A DNA stretch of 60,000 nt from Apostichopus japonicus (Eukaryota; Echinodermata; Holothuroidea; Aspidochirotida; Stichopodidae), in contig NC_092577.1 of assembly GCF_037975245.1 (NCBI RefSeq), forward strand, positions 24,303,398 to 24,363,397. The letters run 5' to 3'. Both the position numbers and the translations under genes were made by a program. The notes below the pieces were generated by a model, which was given only the letters and a program-made list of their open reading frames with translations, was not told where the DNA came from and did no database searches. Below are positions 21,556-59,789 of this stretch, one piece after another; positions within the stretch are counted from its first letter, which is position 1; each line of letters opens with the position of its first letter.

Positions 21556-22450
21556 ATGTTTATTGATAAATGTATTTCTACATTCTTCCACATTTCACCA
21601 TCCCTGGTTGCACTTCTGCTTCATACACTTCACCATAAAAAATGGGAGCAGACTCTTTTTCCATTTCCTGTGGCATATCGACTTCATCTCCCACCTTTTG
21701 TAGAACTTTACCAATACAGTACACACTTCTTCTTCATATTTCACCTTAACCCACATCGACACTTTCACATCCTTCATATCCAACCTTCTTAACCCCATCA
21801 CATCTACACCTTCAACCTCGACAGCATCTACACCTTCAACCTCAACGTCATCTGCACCATCAACCTCAACCTCTTCTGCACCTTCAACCTCAATATCATC
21901 TACAGACATCTCTTCAACAGATGAGTCATCAACAAGAAGTTGCTGACGCACACGCTTCCCTTGTGTTGAAGCAGGCAAAATCATATCAGGCTTGACTCCC
22001 ATTTTCATCTTTACATGCAGCTTTACTGTATATAATTGGGAAGCCAGCACATTCAAGCATTTGGGACACAGTTTCAACTTCTCTGCCTCACACTTGCCAT
22101 CTGGTTTCAAGCAAACACAATGTGACTTGCACTTCAAAAATGTCTTGCACTTCAACTTATTGTCTTGTCTGGCTTTGTCCCTTGCTTCGTTCTCTATATT
22201 CAATAGCTCCACTGACTCTTATATTTGTTGTCCTTCCATGGATCCATAGACTTGAGTTACCCTCATGATACTTGTTACCTTTGGTTTTGGCTTCACTTTG
22301 TTAATTGTCAGTAGTCCATCAATCTCCTCCAATGGTGTACTCGTGAATGAATCTTCAAGCTTCTGGATGGTTTCTAATGAGTTCTCCAGTTTTTGCGTAT
22401 AGTACTGCTTGGTGTACTTCTTGATGCCAACTGGCGACTCAACCATTGAT
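21556..22450 (-). pseudogene. Degenerate Cys-rich/acidic-repeat coding region, unidentified
   Basis: Two adjacent minus-strand frames (22446-22219 and 22212-21595) look like former coding sequence. The first ends close to where the second starts. The second has a Cys cluster (CKTFLKCKSHCVCLKPDGKC, then CPKC), a basic stretch, and an acidic repeat of the type VEVEGVDAVEVEGVDV from a ~30-bp DNA repeat. After VKVKYEEEV a switch of frame gives a smoother continuation (GKVLQKVGDEVDMPQEME, YGEVYEAEVQPGMVK), so a frameshift near 21715 is likely. The layout recalls chromatin-reader-like or transposon-encoded proteins. I do not know the function. Confidence 0.5.
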
Positions 22451-22569
22451 GTGTTGGAAGTTGATGATGAAGGTCCTGCTGTTTCATCAGTTTCATCTTG
22501 AATAACAGATGATGCTTGAACAAATTTGTCCTTTTGCCTCCATTCAACACTCAGGCCATGGTTAGTTAC

Positions 22570-22608
22570 ACCATGGAGCTATAAACCTGGGATTTATAGC
22601 TCCATGGT
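22570..22608. repeat. Perfect 16-bp-arm hairpin
   Basis: ACCATGGAGCTATAAA, seven bases, then its exact reverse complement. A further CCATGGTTAGTTACACCATGG context sits just to the left. It lies in the gap before REP-A copy 2. Confidence 0.85.
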
Positions 22609-22636
22609 TACACCAACACGTTTTGCTGCATTTTTT

Positions 22637-25110
22637 GGTTCCTTGCTAAAAGCAAAGGAACCTATGTATTCAGGTTGGCGTGTGTGTGTGTGTGTGCGTG
22701 TGTGCGTGTGTGTGTGTGTGTGTGTGTGACGCTTTAGCTTGTATGCACGATAACTCAACAAGGGTTTGACTGATCATGATCAAACTTGGTGGGTGGGTGG
22801 CCCATAGTGAGTAGATGAACCCTTTTGTTTTTGGTGCCCACAAAGGTCACCAAAGGTCAGTTATGGTCCAAAAACCCAAAATACTAAAACTGCAATAACT
22901 CCCAGTGCCAATGTGTGACAAGGTTGATATTTTGGGACAAGTTGTGAACTGGTTAGGTGAACATTTTGAAACTTAACGGTCATGTGATCTGAGGTCACCA
23001 AAGGTCAATTAATGTTAAAAAACTAGTATTTTTGCGATAACTTGAGAACGAATTGTCCGTTAGGGTTGGGAGTTGCTTCAGTGTAATCCAATTGTCGACC
23101 CACATCTGGGTGACCCTTGACCTCAATTTGACCTCTGGTGACCTTTTCATGTTTTGGGGATTTTTACAGTTTCGATGCTATTTTCAGATGTCAAAGGTAC
23201 CTTCCGATCATAAATATCGATAGGTTGACCCCTGTGTGACCTTTGTGTGCGAACTTATATGGGGTCAAAGTTTTCGGTCGGAGTTAGGATGGCTGTACAG
23301 ACTTATCGTGTTGATTTTTGGAATCAGCAGATCAAACTACATTTGAAACCAAGGTCAAAAGGTCAAAGGTGACATTAGAAAAAATGTGCTTAGTTTGGGA
23401 GAAAACGGGCGAAAAAGAAAATGTTTGGTTTTGATGCTAGATTTGGATATCAAAGGTACCTTCCGATCAAAAATGTCAATTTGTTGACACCCGGGTGACC
23501 TTTGTGTGTAAAGTTATACAAGGTCAAAGTTAATTTTCATACATTTAATGCAATAACTCCCAGTGCCAAGGTGTAACAAGGTTGATATTTTGGGACAAGT
23601 TGCAAATGGTATAGAGGAATATTTTCAAACTTAACGGTCATGTGATCCGAGGTCATCAAAGGTCAATTAATGTTAAAAAACTAGTATTTTGGGTGAGAAA
23701 ATGGGCAAAGAAAAAAATGTTTGAATTTTTACAGTTTTGATGCTATATTCACGTCTCACCAATCAAAAATGTCAATAGGTTGACCCCAGGTGACCTTTGT
23801 GTGTGAAGTTATATGAGGTCAAAGTAAATTTTCAGACATTTAGTGCAATAATTCCCAGTTCCAAGGTGTGACACGGTTGATATTTTGGGACAAGTTGCAA
23901 ATGGTATAGGGGAATATTTTCAAACTTAACTGTCATGTGATCCGAGGTCACCAAAGGTCAATTAATGACAAAAAACTAGTATTTTTGTGATAACTTGAGA
24001 ACAAATTGTCCGTTAGGGTTGGGAGTTGCTTCAATTTAATCCAATTGTCGACCCGCATCTGGGTGACCCTTGACCTCAATTTGACCTCTGGTGACCTTTT
24101 CATGTTTTGTTGATTTTTACAGTTTCAATGCTATTTTCAGATGTTAAAGGTACCTTCTGATCATAAATGTCAATGGGTTGACCCCCGTGTGACCTTCGTG
24201 TGCGGAGTTATACGAGGTCAAAGTTACTTTTCAGACATTTAATGCAATAACTCTCAGTTCCAAGGTGTGACACAGTTGATATTTTGGGACAAGTTGCAAA
24301 TGGTATAGGGGAATATTTTCAAACTTAACTGTCATGTGATCCGAGGTCACCAAAGGTCAATTAATGATAAAAAAACTAGTATTTTTGTGATAACTTGAGA
24401 ACGAACTGTCCGTTAAGGTTGGGAGTTGCTTCAATGTAATCCAGTTGTCGACCCGCATCTGGGTGACCCTTGACCTCAATTTGACCTCTGGTGACCTTTT
24501 CGTGTTTTGGGGATTTTTACAGTTTTGATGCTATTTTCAGATGTCAAAGGTACCTTCTGATCATAAATGTCAATAGGTTGACCCCCGTGTAACCTTCGTG
24601 TGCGAAGTTATACAAGGTCAAAGTTAAAAAATATTAATGAGGTCACAGGTCAAACGTGAAAAACTCCCAAGTTGCAATAACTTGGCTACTATTTATTGGA
24701 ATTTCGTCAAACTTGGTATGATGATATTGGTAGATAGTCTCCACACACTGATGTGTGTTGCAATTGATATCATGCATGTTTATAAGGGGGGGGCCTAGCA
24801 TTATTTCGTTATGAAAAGTTTGTATGCACAATAACTCAACAAGGGAATGACCAATCATTACCATACTTGGTGAGTGGGTGGCCCATAGTAAGTAGATTAA
24901 CCCTGTTGATTTTGGTGCTCATTTCATGAATATTAATGAGGTCATAGGGTCAAACGTGAAATACTCCAAATTGCAATTACTTGGCTACTATTACTAGTCG
25001 GAATTTCGTCAAACTTGGTATGATGATAATGGTAGATAGTCTTCACACTCTGATGTGTGTTGCAATTGATATCAGGGCTTAGCATTACTTTGGCAACAAA
25101 AGTTTGTGAG
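22637..25110 (+). mobile_element. REP-A copy 2, with an atypical 3' part
   Basis: Starts with the same palindrome (22637-22662) after a T-run, then a GT microsatellite and the ~400-bp internal units. From about 24627 it departs from the other copies: two ~280-bp units (to about 25105) contain GCACAATAACTCAACAAGGG and GTCAAACTTGGTATGATGAT. The standard GGGCTCTTGTT terminus is absent, so the copy is recombinant or 3'-replaced. Confidence 0.75.
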
Positions 25111-25149
25111 CATAAATTACTGTTGTTGTATTAGGGCTTTGTTAGAAAT

Positions 25150-25640
25150 TTCCCTATGAATGGAACTAATGAACAGCAGCAAGGAACCATGAAATGTTTT
25201 CATTCTGGTTATTATTTCAAGTTTGTTTGCCCACCGTGGCCAAACATCTGCCAATTTCTTCATGAAACCATCCCTATTGACTGTGCATTCTGCTTGCTGT
25301 TATGGTATTCACAGTGCAAATTTTGATTGATTTGGTCATGTAATTGTGTGACTCCAGTGGTATCAGGTGGAGTGATGAAAAGATGCATTTCTTTTGCTCT
25401 CAAGAACCTCAACACCTCAATATCAAATCTGGAACTGTGGCCATCAGAAATAATGACAACTAGTCTACCTTCTGTGCTGCTAAGTGTCGATCTAATCACT
25501 TGTACGTTGACAATTCATGTGTTTGAGAACCATGTTCAGTTGTTGATATAAGAAGATTTGGAATGTTCTTGACAGCAATGTCAGGAGCCATATGTACAAG
25601 TGTAGATAGTTGAGTTAGAAGAAATCCAAATTATTGTTAA
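25150..25640 (-). pseudogene. DDE-type transposase relic (pogo/Tigger-like)
   Basis: The minus strand reads VVIISDGHSSRFDIEVLRFL, then LFITPPDTTGVTQLHDQINQ. This fits the second-aspartate region of DDE_1 transposases (DGH-S, then LPP-TTH--QPLD). Flanking sequence continues the theme (KKLADVWPRWANK downstream; MAPDIAVKNIP upstream) with breaks. The first Asp block and the termini are not visible. Confidence 0.7.
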
Positions 25641-25867
25641 TTGTCTCTAGGATGTTTGTTGGTTACTTTTGCTCTTTTATTACTTAAGTGGGGAATATTT
25701 TTCCATTTGTTGACTGTCAATATGCCAAGGAATGGGAAAACAAAAAAATTTTGGGTAAAGGAGGTGTCATGTTTTGTATTTTTCATTAGGGAAAGTCAGC
25801 ATTCTGAGGGGCAATACACCAGCATTTTGGGAACCTCAGTGGGAAAAAATACAAGAAACACAATCAA

Positions 25868-27043
25868 TTTTTAGCTCATACCAGCATGCTGGTGTGAGCT
25901 ATTGTTACAGTGCGGCGTCTATCACTCTATCACTCTATCATTCTATCACTCTATCCGTCAACAATTGGTAAAACCGCTCCCACTCGCACAGTGTTTGATG
26001 GAATTTCATGAAACTTGGACACAAGGACCATTAGGTATAGGTCCATCAGAGATGATCCAAAATTTGGGGTCAAAGGTCACCTGTGGGCCGTAATGGGCCA
26101 TTTTGTGGAAATACGCAAAATGCTTCTTCTCCTACAGATTCCATGGTACAATGTTGAGGGTTTGTCACGATAGTACTATGGTAGTTTTACCTTCAGGGTG
26201 TTCATGAATTTGAGATCAAAGATCAACTAGGGGTCTTTTGTGGCCCGGGCCGCGGCCCTATATTTTCAAATTACTCCTGTTCGTACAGTGTATGGCCAAT
26301 TATAATGAAACTTGGTCACAATGTTTCTCGGGATGAGAGTTACAAGGGGTGTTCGGAAAATTGAGGTCAAAGGTCATTTAGGGGGTCATCGGGGGTCATT
26401 CTTTGTAATATTTTCAAATATCTCAATCTCCTCAAGATTTTGATGGATCATATTCAAAGTTGAACTGATGATTGTTGGATTGTGTATGAATAAGGTGATG
26501 CCTAAAAATTTTTGGTCAAAAGTTAATTAATTACAATTAATCCCCATTGTTCAAAAAAATCTGAGCCTTCACTTTTTGCCAAAGCTCCTTTAATTTGTCT
26601 CCCAGTGTCTGCAGTGTTTGTTTACATTTGTGGTTAAGCTCTGCAGAGGCTGTTAGTGGAATTAAAGCAGGACTGGGAGTTGTTATTAACTGTTGAACTG
26701 TAAGCATGAGAGCCCTATAGCCAATCAGCACTTGCCGATTCTTAGAAGTCTTTGAGCCTGAGGTATGTAGGCAGCTTGTGAAGTTATGCCTTGTAGGGAG
26801 TGCTTGTTATGTCTGCTAAGGTAGAGGGGAGAAAGTTTAATAGGGTAGGTCAGTGGTATTGTCTGAGAGAGTGGGTAAAATAGGATTTAAAGGGGAAAAT
26901 AGGAATTATAGCCAGTGGTGTGGCCAGGATTCTGCTAATGGAGGGGGGGGGGGGTATCCCTCACGGGCCCAAAATTGGTTTTGTGGGCCCTACATTTTTA
27001 AGTTCGAAAAGGTATGAGCTTCTGCACCATTGGTGCTCTAGTT
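25868..27043 (+). mobile_element. REP-B copy 1, Helentron-type non-autonomous element
   Basis: Left end: a T-run, then the palindrome AGCTCATACCAGC..GCTGGTGTGAGCT (25873-25900), then short CTATCACT repeats. Right end: GTATGAGCT (inverse of a palindrome arm), the hairpin GCACCATTGGTGC and the terminus GCTCTAGTT. The body has no clear gene; a 64-codon minus-strand frame (26731-26537) is broken in copy 2 by a short deletion. It is nearly identical to copy 2 at 48.1 kb. Confidence 0.85.
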
Positions 27044-27344
27044 AAATAACTCTTGGAGAGTTTAAAATGAGTGAACCAGTCAAAATTTGTTGTTAATTCA
27101 TCACGTTCCTGGAAAATTATTAGCAAAATTGTTGACCAGCGTTTTGAGGGGCAAGTGTTTTTTAGTGTGGTTTTTCTCCATGCAAAAAAATAAAATAATA
27201 AAAATATTTTCATGTTTGGACCCAAATGCAATCTAAGTTAATAGATAATCTTCATAATTATTCATTGTTTTACCCAGTAATGTAAAACTGGTGAGCTGTA
27301 GGTGACTTCCAAAAATCACCTACATTCTGAGGGGCCCCTACCTG

Positions 27345-28400
27345 TACACCCACCAGGGAATTTTATCAAAACCAGACGCAATTCCTATCTTAACAAGTCC
27401 CAATTGTCTCTTTACATCTTTCTCTTGTATTACTGGTGGTTCAGCAGTTGATAGGTCGTAGTATAAGTGAAATATCTTTACTCTAAGCATCATTAAAATG
27501 TCCGAAGTGTTGACTTAATTTTTGGCCAAACTCATCATTTCCCAAGTTTCTATGCTGGTCATCTGGTTTCCGTATTCACTTAAGTAGATCCCAGAGAGAC
27601 TGTTTGTCTGTTGTTACCTTTTGGAAGTATTCATTCCTCCTCTTGAACACATATTTATTTATTTGTTTCTGTAGCCTGTTTCATAGAGCAGTGTCACCAT
27701 CATCAATTGCTTCCTTTTTCTCTTTCTCCAACTGCTTGATCTTAACTTCTGAGTGTGACAATGCCTTATAAGGGATGCAGATCGGAGTTGTAAAATTGAT
27801 GTAAGATGATACTACTTGTGTCATTTCATCTAGTGTGTCACACGTATCTGTAAAAACACTCCAGTCTGTTGAATCCAACATCATTCGTCAATTGTCAACA
27901 TTATTCTTCCTGGTGTCTCTTTCCTTTGGTCTTGGTATCTTTTGAACTTCTCGATAACGTTCTGTGTATCGTGGCATAATAAGCGATCTTGGCGGAACAT
28001 GTGGAAATTCTGCATTTGTAGACCCTCATCAGCAACTTGGTGTTGAATATTCTCACCTTCCCATTTGTTTCCAACCGTTTCGTTGCAAGGCAATAAAACA
28101 TAGGTTTGGCATATTTCCAACCTTCTGTTCTAGATGTATAAATTTCCCCTGAAGACTGTTAATATTTGACGAAAAGCCATAAGGAAAGCTGAAATTTGAT
28201 CCCTTCGTATGCTTTAGCCTCTCCTGAATACCGGCTTGTGTGCCTGTACGCCTGCGAACAATGTTAAGTTCCTTTAATCTAATGATTTCCTGTGGCCTTA
28301 GTTCGGTCATGTGTGACCTTATACTTTGAGTGTATCTGGGCTGTAGGTAAGTCTGGTTATCCATGTCCATGTGTGTTAGGCTATAGTTAGGCAAACAATC
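27345..28400 (-). pseudogene. LINE retrotransposon relic: N-terminal part to start of reverse transcriptase
   Basis: Minus-strand blocks from 28394 downward: a basic region (ELNIVRRRTGTQAG, NINSLQGKFIHLEQ) typical of the start of a LINE second frame; a post-endonuclease linker (STDWSVFTDTCDTLDEMTQV, INFTTPICIP, then INKYVFKRRNEYFQKV); and the reverse-transcriptase entry (EPPVIQEKDVKRQLGLVKIG, SGFDKIPW). Frames change several times and stops occur, and most of the endonuclease core is missing or deleted. Confidence 0.75.
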
Positions 28401-29579
28401 GTGATGGTAATGAGTAAAATAATAAACTCACAAAACTTTGCATCCTCATCCTTTTAATAATCCAGAAAAGCAAATTGAAAGTTGTTCGTCCTGATGTTAC
28501 ATTTGACGTTTTACAGCGATGAGTAACGTGACAATTTAATTAGTAAAAATGTGAGAGCAAAAATAACTATCGTGTCAGCTCAGTGAGGAGCGCCACCAAA
28601 GATGTCATTCTTTGTCATTTGTCATTCTTTTAACAAAGGGGGTTTGTGGCAGAGCTGATTTGATAGCACAACTTAGAAAAAGTGTTTCTCATGAACCTAC
28701 GTACGTATGTGACTGTACATATTCCACATACGAAGACATGAATTTCACATACAAAGACATGTATTCAACATACAAGACATTTTTTCTGGACATTGAAATA
28801 GTGTTGCATTAAAATTTTATAATGATAATATTGTTAAATAAAGTCCTTGATGCCCACAAGAGTATATAATTACAATTTATTTAGTGGTCAAGGGGGTTTG
28901 AAATCTCTCATCTCATCTATCCTCATTCCACTTAATTTTATTTTATGGCAAGTAATCACCAAACATTGTTGCTCTGGATAATTTTTTGGATCAATCAGAT
29001 AATGACGAACAGAAAACTAACGTATAGTTACATTTTCGATCAATCTCTTCCCGGTCTACGGACACTTACGGACAAAATTGTTCTAATCACTCTAAAAGGC
29101 ATTAGAAGTCGTGAAAATACCTGCAACTGTCATTAAAATTCAAAGATTGACCATTTTACTAGTCTTTTCTTGTCAATTCTAGTTTTATTTAAATTGATAA
29201 ACAGTAGCTAATTATGCACAATTGCACATTCATGATGTAAAGGGAGTGAGTGACTAAATTTTATGCCATGTTATCCCTTTGCTTTTCACATGGTTTGCAC
29301 ATATTTAATGAGTTTCCCAGTGTTCTCAAAAATGTGTGTATCTTGATAAAGAAAATAGCTTTTCAACAATTTTTTTAGGAGATTCTCCTACAACAAAGGT
29401 ACTGAATTTGTGGCAAATTAGCTAGGTGTGGGTAACATTGTAGTACTTCAAGGGCTGAAATTGTTTTGATGTTTTATGTATGTATGTCTACCACTGTGCA
29501 CTCACTACTATTTTACATGACGCTGTTGAAAATCTGAATTGAGCCTAATTCAGGTTGTTTTTTGTTTACTACAATGCAG
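28401..29579. other. Region upstream of the first PFK coding exon seen
   Basis: Any PFK promoter and 5' untranslated exon in the window should be here or further left, but no TATA, initiator or CpG-rich block stands out. A 14-bp phrase like CACATACAAAGACATG repeats near 28725-28775. A T-rich run and CAG at 29579 suggest that an untranslated upstream exon is spliced to 29580. Confidence 0.4.
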
Positions 29580-29593
29580 ATAAAGATCAGAAG

Positions 29594-55907
<26,314 letters not shown>

Positions 55908-56394
55908 GTACTGTATATCAGATCCTTGCAATTGGTTTTCAGTTACTGAGCAATCACAAAACATATATTGACCTTGAGATCATATTATGAAGGTATATGG
56001 ATCATATTAAGCATATGCTTGTCACCATAAATTATTATACTTGATTTTTCTCACGGTTTTAGTTAACTGAGCGGGTATGGTATCAACCACATTAGTTATG
56101 ATCTGCTTATGTGCATAACATCACATCTCTTGCCATGAAGTTATGTGAACCCACAAACTGGGCTTTAGATGATTTTGAACAGAGACACAGCAAATGGGTC
56201 TGTATTTATATAATGACATGTAAATAAGGAAATTAAATGCAGTTGATATAGCAAAATACTATATAATAAATATGATAAATATAATAAATATACCAAAATG
56301 CATAAAACTCTTGAAATTAACACATAGCAAAAAGATAAGGAAATGTACTAATACATTTAGGAAAACATGGGGAAATACAATCTAATACAGTTCC

Positions 56395-58027
56395 TTAAAG
56401 ACCAAATATGGAGGCAATTTTTGTTGTTGAGATTTTCCATTAATTTAGGAGTTTACATACCCATAATCAACATGTGTAAAAAATAATCTTCGAAAACCTA
56501 CTATAACCCATCAAAAACGACCACGAAAATGGACATTTTGGGTAGTCACGTGACATGAACCTCTGGAATGTCTGAAAACAGAGATTGACCCAAAGGAGCC
56601 TCTGGTCACCGTGCGACGTCAAAGTTTGTATACCGCGAAAATCAAACGCTGATATAGGCACTGTTTGTACACAGATAGCGAACAACTGTACTGTTTTTGA
56701 CTTCCAATTTCGAGCGTTTGAAAAGCTGTTAGCTTAAAACAAGAACACATGAAGGTTAATAACAAGTTTTAAGACAATTATAAGCAGAAATTTTAGTGAA
56801 ATTGCTTATTTTATTAGCAAAATTTCCACTCAAATGGAGGCATCTTTTACATAGCGTAGCGTCAATACGTCCGTACGGTACAATATACTTACATAGTACT
56901 TACTCGTTTTAATATCCAAAAGTATACAAACACAGAAAAAGTATCCTGTCAATAAACAAATTTAGCAGTGAATATCCTAATCCACGTTTCTTGTTCAATC
57001 CTGGGCAAAAAACTACCGGGAGTCTGTGTAATTACATAGAGTTAGGTCTAGTTGAAACAGGCCTTGACCAGTACTAACATCCCACAATCACATAGACAGT
57101 CACTAACGAAATAAAATGTCCGATCGCTACATACTACCGTTTTTATTCAACTCCTTGGACCATGCAGATGTCGGAATAAACAGAACGGACAATATTACAC
57201 ATGTATCACGAACTCACGATACTGGAATACAACAAATGAAATAGATAAATCCTAACATGGCTATTTACACATGCTGTGAGCCAACGCCGGCGAGAGTTGT
57301 AACTAACTACCGTACATGTACTAACAATGCTATACCCTTGGCACGGTATATATATATACGGTCATCTCTTACAGTAAATATATTACTGTCAATTGCGTGA
57401 TATAATGTTACATGTAAGGACGTCCAGGGCGTGTTTACGGTCAATTTCACGTTAGCTATGTCCGACCATGGTCCGACACAGCTATCGACAGTATATAATT
57501 TTCACAGAATGAGACATTTGCATACACAGAAGCAGGGTCATGCATGTGGACTCATGGGCATGAGATACTCCGGGTGCTGAAAAATCTTTCCGCGTGGATC
57601 TCAAAAAAATGATCCAAAGTCTGCGGCGTTTTACGTCGGTTCTGTTACTCGGAAATCTAAAAAAGCTGATGCTTTTGTTGGATGAGGTATAACTGCAACC
57701 TCCAACAACACAGAATTGTGACATTTTGAGGAAAAAGGAGTAACATCGTTGATGTTTTTGGCAGCTCAAGTATACGACTTTACACACTAAAAGTATAGTT
57801 GTGAGTGAGGTATACAAACGTTGACGTCACATGGTCACCTGATGTCTTAGGAATGTTTCAGGAATGTCTGAAATAGAAGCTGACTTTTCGTCCCATTTTT
57901 CACTTATTTAACGTCCGAAATTGGTAAAGTTAATTACAGCAATGTAATTGGAGTCAGTTAAGGATTACATACATGAAAAATGGTGGGATTTTATGTTCAT
58001 CGAAAAGTCTCCATAGTTGGTCTTTAA
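56395..58027. mobile_element. TTAA-flanked DNA transposon with THAP-domain exon (Kolobok-like)
   Basis: TTAA at 56395-56398 and 58024-58027. Ends are AGACCAAATATGGAGGC and, inverted, AGACCAACTATGGAGAC. The inverted similarity extends inward about 240 bp (GGTATACAAAC-TTGACGTC in both arms). The minus strand encodes the first half of a THAP zinc finger near 57724-57560. TTAA duplication together with a THAP domain is the known signature of Kolobok elements. At 1.6 kb it is too short for a full transposase. It lies in the last visible PFK intron. Confidence 0.75.
57560..57724 (-). CDS. THAP-domain exon fragment of the Kolobok-like element
   Basis: From the Met at 57724 it reads MSQFCVVGGCSYTSSNKSIS, FFRFPSNR, then RRLWIIFLRSTRKDFSAPG. 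C-x4-C, the FRFP stretch and the Trp are the first half of a THAP (C2CH) DNA-binding domain. The second Cys-x2-His is not reached; a GTATCT after the last Gly could be a splice donor. The role would be binding the transposon ends. Confidence 0.6.
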
Positions 58028-58779
58028 AACTTAATGATATGCAGGTAGTAAAATTTACATATAATCCTAAGAGCTGGAGCTTAAAGGGTGTTTTCTCCAT
58101 CAAAATTCGATGAAATAGTTTTGCAACCTACTTTCTCTTTCCATTGATCTGCTGATTTTGTGTTTCTTTGCTAAAAAGTGCTGAATGTTCGAGCCATCAA
58201 ATGGCAGCTCTACTAATCAGCTCCTTTGAAATAAACTTATTTTTACTGCTTGGAGAGTTTTTGATGTTTCAATACTCATTATATATGCTGTTCTGGTCAG
58301 TTTGGAATTGATTATTAGATATTTGATCACGGAATTGCAGCTGAAGTTTGACAGAAGTTTAAGACTTTTTATCTTACTAGCAGTAGCGTAGCCAGGATTT
58401 TTTTCAGTGGGAGGGGGGCGCTGGGGGCTTGACCATTTCCTGGGAGGGCGTCTTGTTACTATCTAAGCGGAGCGCCACCATGAGTTGGCGCGCAGCGTGC
58501 CAAAATTTTTTAGCTAAAGAGGCCTCCTAGATCGTTGGAAATGACACTTCCCAGGCCTTGTAAGCTGCTGTAAAGTTTTCTCAACATCCTTTATTTTGAG
58601 ATCCCAGGTCTGAATATGGTCATCAAATAGAAAGAAAAAACAGTCTGGTAAGTTACTTTGAATACTATAACATATCTTAATGAGTTTGACACCGGCATTG
58701 ACATTTTTCGACAAATATGCAAATTGCGCGTGGAAAATAAGGAAAGATTGACTGGGCTTTCAGGCAAGTAACATACTGA

Positions 58780-59030
58780 AATGACCGAACTATATGGAAA
58801 ACTGACATCAAAGGTTGCGTCTGAAATATTTTTAGGGTGATAGACTGATTGGCCGGTAGTTCTCATCGATAGTATTGTCTTGCAAATTTGTTTTTGGGCG
58901 GTTTTAAGAGCATCAGGGCACGTCCCAGAAGTGTAAAACCCGATTGAAAATGTAACAGAGTATCGAGGCAATGACGCGAGCAATGATGTGAGAAACCTGT
59001 ATGATGTCAGCATTTTCTTAACCTATTAAC
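58780..59030 (-). pseudogene. LINE reverse-transcriptase fragment inside the outer hAT element
   Basis: The minus strand reads ARVIASILCYIFNRVLHFWD, then ENYRPISLSP, matching the start of LINE reverse transcriptases (H-I-FN-SL, NYRPISLLP). Stops interrupt it. Confidence 0.65.
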
Positions 59031-59162
59031 ATCTAGGCTTTGGCATTCCAGTACCTGGAAACCACCTTTCTATAAGGGTATAGTATAGCTCACTAGCTTG
59101 TTTGATCAGTTAATGTGCACTGGCTACATGATCCTGGTTGGCTGTTTGTATTAGTATTTATT

Positions 59163-59470
59163 CAGGCGCGTATAGAGAGGGATTTTCGAAGGGAGGGGTG
59201 AACCTGTAGACAAATTATCAGAGCCGTAGATTCGGCATTGGAAACTATCTAAGCGTAGCGCCACCATGAGTTGGCGCGAAGCGCACCTGAAAATTTTGGC
59301 CGAAAATGTCTCCCAGATCGCTGGAAATGGCACTTCCCAGGCATTGCAAGTTGCATCTAAGCATTTTCTATTTTGAAATTACTAGCGATATCATAAAAAC
59401 GTACAAAAAAATATGCTTAAGGAGGGGGAGGAGCGGGCTCCCCCTTGGCCCCCCCCTAGCTACGCGCCTG
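59163..59470. mobile_element. hAT element nested in a relative
   Basis: TATTTATT at 59155-59162 and 59471-59478 flanks CAGGCGCGTATAGAGAGGG and the inverse of CAGGCGCGTAGCTAGGGG. Its interior (GCGCCACCATGAGTTGGCGC, TCGCTGGAAATGGCACTTCC) matches 58465-58600 of the outer element. Confidence 0.9.
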
Positions 59471-59789
59471 TATTTATTAGAGCAGGTATTATATAATTCA
59501 ACGGTCGTTAACATGCGTTTTCAGTACAGTGCGACTACTGTAGATGTCTTCTCATCCTATGCGCTATGTCACGTCAGGTTTTTTCAGCAACTATAGCCTA
59601 CTGCAGGTCCACAGTCGAAGGGTCGTTCATGAGTGGTCATCATGGAGATTCGAGACCACTCAGACCAATGATATATTTTTCGCACATGTAATTTTTTTTC
59701 GACACCCAAAATCCCAGTGGGGGGGCCACAAGCTTTCATGGGGGGCTGTCGCCCCCCATGCCCCCCGTAGTTACGCCACTGCTTACTAG

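Larger units (their letters stand above)
58381..59781. mobile_element. hAT element with exact 8-bp target duplication (outer)
   Basis: CTTACTAG occurs at 58373-58380 and 59782-59789. Ends are CAGTAGCGTAGCCAGG and, inverted, CAGTGGCGTAACTACGG, with G-runs inside. It hosts a LINE fragment and a second member of its own family. Confidence 0.9.

Noticed and set aside
26537-26731. 64-codon frame in REP-B as a captured gene piece
   Set aside because: Attractive because rolling-circle elements capture exons, but copy 2 breaks the frame and no family was recognised.
28401-29579. PFK core promoter
   Set aside because: No TATA, initiator or CpG signal I could defend; an upstream untranslated exon is likely, so the promoter may be elsewhere.
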